Below, in pieces: positions 33,707-36,985 of a stretch of DNA of 36,985 nt (within the stretch, counting starts at the first letter, position 1; the number at the start of each line of letters is the position of its first letter). The position numbers were made by a program, and so were the translations under genes. This DNA comes from Alistipes senegalensis (GTDB lineage: Bacteria > Pseudomonadota > Gammaproteobacteria > Burkholderiales > Burkholderiaceae_D). The notes beneath the pieces are model-generated. The model was not told the DNA's origin. It was given only the letters and a program-made list of their open reading frames with translations, and ran no database searches. Location of the stretch: NCBI GenBank assembly GCA_023664945.1, contig JAMPER010000010.1, positions 1 through 36,985 on the forward strand, given 5' to 3'.

Positions 33707-34357
33707 ATGTCGTGGACGCAAACGCTTTTTGCCAATGCCGGGCCATTGATTGAGCGCATTGGCGGGCATCCTTTTAACCGGGCGCTGTGCGATGGAACGC
33801 TGGCGCGGGAGAAGTTCATTTATTACATGCAGCAGGACAGCCTGTACCTGATTGACTATGCCCGTGCCCTGGCGCTTGCCGGGGCGCGTTTTACAGCAGA
33901 AAAGGATGTGGCGCAGCTGCTGGCATTTTCGCAGGGCGCGCTGCTTGCCGAGCGGGAGCTGCACGCGCATTATTTCCGCCTTTTTGATGTGGAGCCGGTA
34001 ACGGAAAAGGGCCCGGCCTGCCTGATGTACACGTCTTACCTGGTTGAGCGCGCCGCCACGGCGGATATTGGCGAAGCCTTTGCCGCGCTGTTGCCCTGTT
34101 TCTGGGTTTATAACGAAGTGGGCAAACAGATTGTGAAGCAGAGCTGCCCGGATAACCCTTATGCAAAATGGATTGAGACTTATTCCGGGGCGGATTTTTC
34201 CGAGGTGGTTGACCAGGCGGTGGCGCTGGCAGAACGCCTGGCAAAAGAGGCAGGCCCGGCTTTGCTGAAGCGCATGACGGAGGCTTTTATGACATCCTGC
34301 CGGATGGAATATTGTTTCTGGGATGATGCTTTCCATTGCCGCGGCTGGCCGGTATGA
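33707..34357 (+). CDS. tenA: Aminopyrimidine aminohydrolase / thiaminase II (TenA family)
   Basis: TenA hydrolyses aminopyrimidine breakdown products of thiamine to HMP, allowing salvage. The 216-residue all-helical protein has the expected catalytic positions. An Asp at about residue 45 in YYMQQDSLYL corresponds to D44 of B. subtilis TenA, the Cys in LLPCFWVYNEVG to C135, and the Glu in RMEYCFWDDAF to E205. No TPP riboswitch (THI box) is visible upstream. It lies alone between the SWIB gene and the convergent proS. ThiL in the same window completes the pathway to TPP. Confidence 0.9.
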   Translation: MSWTQTLFANAGPLIERIGGHPFNRALCDGTLAREKFIYYMQQDSLYLIDYARALALAGARFTAEKDVAQLLAFSQGALLAERELHAHYFRLFDVEPVTEKGPACLMYTSYLVERAATADIGEAFAALLPCFWVYNEVGKQIVKQSCPDNPYAKWIETYSGADFSEVVDQAVALAERLAKEAGPALLKRMTEAFMTSCRMEYCFWDDAFHCRGWPV

Positions 34358-34372
34358 AGGCCAAGGGTAAAT

Positions 34373-34404
34373 AAAAAAGGCATTTCGTATGAAATGCCTT
34401 TTTT
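34373..34404. terminator. Bidirectional terminator between tenA and proS
   Basis: The stem GGCATTTC (34379-34386) and GAAATGCC (34391-34398) with loop GTAT is flanked by six A and six T, which extend the pairing. It terminates tenA on the plus strand and proS on the minus strand. Confidence 0.95.
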
Positions 34405-34429
34405 GTTGCCGGATGGCTGATAAAAGGGA

Positions 34430-36163
34430 TCAGGCAGCCAGTTTCTGCCGGATGAAGGCGAGGATATCGTCTTTCGGTACGGCCTGGGCGGTTTCATCCC
34501 GGCGGCCCTGGTATTCCAGCAGGTTTTCTTTCAGGCCGCGTTCCCCGATAACGATACGGTGCGGCACGCCGATGAGTTCCCAGTCGGCAAACATGACGCC
34601 GGGCCGTTCGCCGCGGTCGTCCAGAATGACGTCTATGCCGGCATCCAGGCAGGTTTTGAGCAGGGTATCGGCGGTTTGTTTGACCAGGTCGCTGCGCTGA
34701 TACCCCATTGGGCACAATACCAGTTCAAAGGGGGCAATCGGCAGCGGCCAGATAATGCCGCGTTCATCGTTGTTTTGTTCAATGGCCGCACCCATGATGC
34801 GGGTGACGCCGATGCCGTAGCATCCCATTTGCATGACTTGCGGTTTGCCGCTTTCGTCAGGGAAGGTGGCATTCATGGCAGCGCTGTAATGGTCGCCCAG
34901 CTGGAAGACATGGCCGACTTCAATGCCCCGCTGGATGGCCAGGGTGCCTTTGCCATCGGGGGAGGGGTCGCCTTCTTTGACGTTGCGGAAGTCGTCAATT
35001 ACGGCAGGCAGGGCAACATCGCGTTCCCAGTTGACGCCTGTCAGGTGGTGGTTGGCCTCGTTTGCCCCGCAGACAAAATCGCCCATGACGGTAACGGCAT
35101 GGTCGGCATAGAGGGCAACTCCCGGTTTGCCGCCCATGCCAACAGGGCCGAGGTAGCCTGCCGGCGCACCGGTAAAGCGCAGGATTTCTTCTTCGGTGGC
35201 AAAGCGGAGAGGGCCGAGGATTTTCTGTGCCTTGATTTCGTTAAGTTCATGGTCGCCGCGCAAGAGGATAACGGCAAAGCGGTCTGGCGCATCATTGGCA
35301 GCGTCCAGGCGGATGGCAGCAATGACTTTGACCGATTTTTCCAGCGGCAGGCCCAAAAAGGCGGTGACTTCTTCGCAGGATTTTTTTCCGGGGGTCGGGG
35401 TTTTCTGCATGGGCTGCACCGGCACGGGGCGGACCCTGGCAGACGGCAGTGCCTGGGCGGCTTCCATGTTGGCGGCATAATCGGAGGCAGGGCAATAGAC
35501 CAGGGCGTCTTCGCCGGTTTCGGCGATGACATGGAATTCGTGCGAGCTGGTGCCGCCGATGGTACCGGTATCTGCCGCCACGGCGCGGAATTGCAGGCCC
35601 ATCCGGGAAAATATCCGGGTGTAGGCGTCAAACATGGTGCGGTAGGATTTTTCCATGCCCGCTATATCCCTGTCGAAGGAATAGGCGTCTTTCATGGTGA
35701 ATTCCCTGCCCCGCATGACGCCGAAGCGCGGCCGCCGTTCGTCCCGGAATTTGGTCTGGATATGGTAGAAGCAGACCGGCATCTGCCGGTAGGAGTTGAT
35801 GACGTTTCTGGCAATGTCGGTGACGACTTCTTCGGAGGTGGGCTGAATGACGAAGTCGCGCCCGTGGCGGTCTTTGATGCGCAGCAGTTCCGGGCCGTAT
35901 TTGTCCCATCTTCCTGTTTCCTGCCAGAGTTCGGCGGGCTGGATGACCGGCATGAGCAGTTCAATGGCGCCGGCGCGGTTCATTTCCTCGCGGATGATCC
36001 GTTCGATTTTCCGGATGATGCGCAGCGCCAGGGGCATGTAGGTGTAAATGCCGGAGCCCAGGCGGCGGATCATGCCAGTTCTCATCATGAGTTTATGGCT
36101 GATGATTTCGGCATCGGCAGGCGCTTCTTTTAGGGTGCTGATAAAAAATTGTGAGGCACGCAT
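34430..36163 (-). CDS. proS: Prolyl-tRNA synthetase
   Basis: This class II aminoacyl-tRNA synthetase charges tRNA-Pro. The 577-residue length is that of the bacterial type with an editing (INS) domain between motifs 2 and 3. It begins [20 protein letters not shown]. Motif 2 is within [18 protein letters not shown], and motif 3 contains [15 protein letters not shown]. The anticodon-binding domain follows ([13 protein letters not shown]). No strong ribosome site is seen before the ATG. It is divergent from rppH, a typical betaproteobacterial arrangement, across 178 bp where TATAAT/TATAAC at about 36189-36196 could act as a -10 box on either strand. Confidence 0.97.
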   Translation of the reverse strand: MRASQFFISTLKEAPADAEIISHKLMMRTGMIRRLGSGIYTYMPLALRIIRKIERIIREEMNRAGAIELLMPVIQPAELWQETGRWDKYGPELLRIKDRHGRDFVIQPTSEEVVTDIARNVINSYRQMPVCFYHIQTKFRDERRPRFGVMRGREFTMKDAYSFDRDIAGMEKSYRTMFDAYTRIFSRMGLQFRAVAADTGTIGGTSSHEFHVIAETGEDALVYCPASDYAANMEAAQALPSARVRPVPVQPMQKTPTPGKKSCEEVTAFLGLPLEKSVKVIAAIRLDAANDAPDRFAVILLRGDHELNEIKAQKILGPLRFATEEEILRFTGAPAGYLGPVGMGGKPGVALYADHAVTVMGDFVCGANEANHHLTGVNWERDVALPAVIDDFRNVKEGDPSPDGKGTLAIQRGIEVGHVFQLGDHYSAAMNATFPDESGKPQVMQMGCYGIGVTRIMGAAIEQNNDERGIIWPLPIAPFELVLCPMGYQRSDLVKQTADTLLKTCLDAGIDVILDDRGERPGVMFADWELIGVPHRIVIGERGLKENLLEYQGRRDETAQAVPKDDILAFIRQKLAA

Positions 36164-36341
36164 GACAGTGTATTCTTTGTCCAGGAAGGTTATAATTTAC
36201 AAGATTCTAAAGGATTCGCTGACCGATGCGTTCACTGTTTCACGAATCAGCCGGAAAATGATGTATTTTTGCATCAGGGCCGAGTGAAGCAGGGGTTGCC
36301 GCTATGGCAGGTGCGACGGCGGCACAGGACGAGGGGTTGAT

Positions 36342-36947
36342 ATGCTGGACCGTGAGGGGTTTCGTCCCAACGTCGGCATTATTCTGCTGAATGCAAATAA
36401 TGAGGTCTGGTGGGGAAAGCGGGTGCGGGAGCATTCATGGCAGTTTCCCCAGGGCGGCATCAAGCATGGTGAAACGCCGGAGCAGGCCATGTACCGCGAG
36501 CTGATGGAAGAAACCGGCTTGCGGCGCGAGCATGTGAAGGTGGTTGGCAGAACGCGCGACTGGCTGCGCTATGAGGTGCCGCAGCACTATATCCGGCGGG
36601 AAATCCGCGGGCATTACCGCGGCCAGAAGCAGATCTGGTTTTTGCTCCGGATGGTCGGGCGGGACAGCGATTTCAATCTCCGCCTGACGAGCAATCCGGA
36701 ATTTGACGCCTGGCGCTGGCATGAATACTGGGTGCCGCTTGATGTGGTGATTGAATTCAAGCGGGATGTTTATTTCAAGGCGTTAAGCGAGCTTTCCCGT
36801 TTTCTTGTCCCCCCGCCGGTTCGCGCGGGGGAGGCGCTGCCTGCCCGGCCGCCGCGTTCGCGCCGCCGCCGGAAGAAATGGCCGCCAGGCGCACAAAAAG
36901 GCAAAGCCGCGGCGGTTTTGCCGGGCAAGGTGGCAGAGGAAGAATGA
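36342..36947 (+). CDS. rppH: RNA pyrophosphohydrolase
   Basis: RppH removes pyrophosphate from the 5' end of mRNA and so starts RNase E-dependent decay. The 201-residue protein opens [17 protein letters not shown]. The NUDIX box is perfect ([23 protein letters not shown]), preceded by WQFPQ. AGHYRGQ-like and WRW pieces ([22 protein letters not shown]) fit RppH of E. coli (176 residues). The last 40 or so residues form a basic Pro/Arg/Lys tail ([14 protein letters not shown]) that could help RNA binding. GAGGGG lies eight bases before the ATG. Confidence 0.95.
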   Translation: MLDREGFRPNVGIILLNANNEVWWGKRVREHSWQFPQGGIKHGETPEQAMYRELMEETGLRREHVKVVGRTRDWLRYEVPQHYIRREIRGHYRGQKQIWFLLRMVGRDSDFNLRLTSNPEFDAWRWHEYWVPLDVVIEFKRDVYFKALSELSRFLVPPPVRAGEALPARPPRSRRRRKKWPPGAQKGKAAAVLPGKVAEEE

Positions 36948-36955
36948 GGTGTTTT

Positions 36956-36985
36956 ATGCAGGCGAGGCGTTTCCGTTTGTTTTCC
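36956..36985 (+). CDS. Start of a further gene, cut by the window end
   Basis: An ATG at 36956 follows GAGG (36946-36949) by six bases and reads MQARRFRLFS to the edge. The basic start followed by hydrophobic residues could be the beginning of a signal peptide. It starts nine bases after rppH and is probably in the same operon. Ten codons are too few to name it. Confidence 0.5.
   Translation, partial: MQARRFRLFS

Overview
The window looks like a chromosomal core segment of a Gram-negative betaproteobacterium, most likely Burkholderiales and possibly Oxalobacteraceae (Oxalobacter-like). That placement is an inference. It rests on protein resemblance, on gene neighbourhoods (thiL-pgpA-pncC, lptD-surA-pdxA-rsmA divergent from amgK-murU, nudJ-mnmA, proS divergent from rppH), on moderate GC with many GGG codons, and on genes fitting one-carbon/glyoxylate metabolism (formate-THF ligase, tartronate semialdehyde reductase, a glyoxylate aminotransferase). 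I found no rRNA or tRNA genes, insertion sequences, prophage or CRISPR array.

Layout: (1) 1-2.2 kb: sucCD (TCA cycle), ending in a strong terminator. (2) 2.3-3.3 kb: one AT-rich gene for an unrecognised secreted protein. A run of nine G sits between a perfect -35 box and a -10 candidate, making this the most unusual locus of the window. (3) 3.4-5.5 kb, minus strand: thiL-pgpA-pncC with 4-bp stop/start overlaps. (4) 5.6-12.8 kb: a putative Na+/H+ antiporter, dnaB, a DUF47/PhoU-like protein with a Pit phosphate transporter, a DUF475/TerC-like membrane protein, an HPF/RaiA-family protein and an NhaR-like regulator. (5) 12.7-20.6 kb: the envelope block lptD-surA-pdxA-rsmA (minus), divergent from the peptidoglycan-recycling pair amgK-murU (plus). 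(6) 20.8-25.8 kb: panD, nudJ-mnmA, a glutathione S-transferase, purB and a PagL-like lipid A deacylase. (7) 25.9-31.4 kb: glxR, glyoxylate aminotransferase, panE and fhs. (8) 31.6-37 kb: ffh, a SWIB-domain protein with a histone-H1-like tail, tenA, proS, rppH and the first codons of one more gene.

Functional links: SurA, LptD and PagL act on the outer membrane, while AmgK-MurU return MurNAc to the cell wall. PanD and PanE supply pantothenate and hence CoA, which SucCD uses. ThiL and TenA serve thiamine, and PdxA makes the PLP cofactor of the aminotransferase. GlxR, the aminotransferase and Fhs would channel glyoxylate and formate into glycerate, glycine and 10-formyl-THF, as expected in an organism living on oxalate-type carbon.

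I did not find a clear new multi-gene system. The best leads for novelty are the possibly phase-variable promoter of the secreted protein, a hairpin- and repeat-rich spacer upstream of the aminotransferase, a motif repeated in the N-terminal part of LptD, and a possible small secreted protein between panE and fhs.
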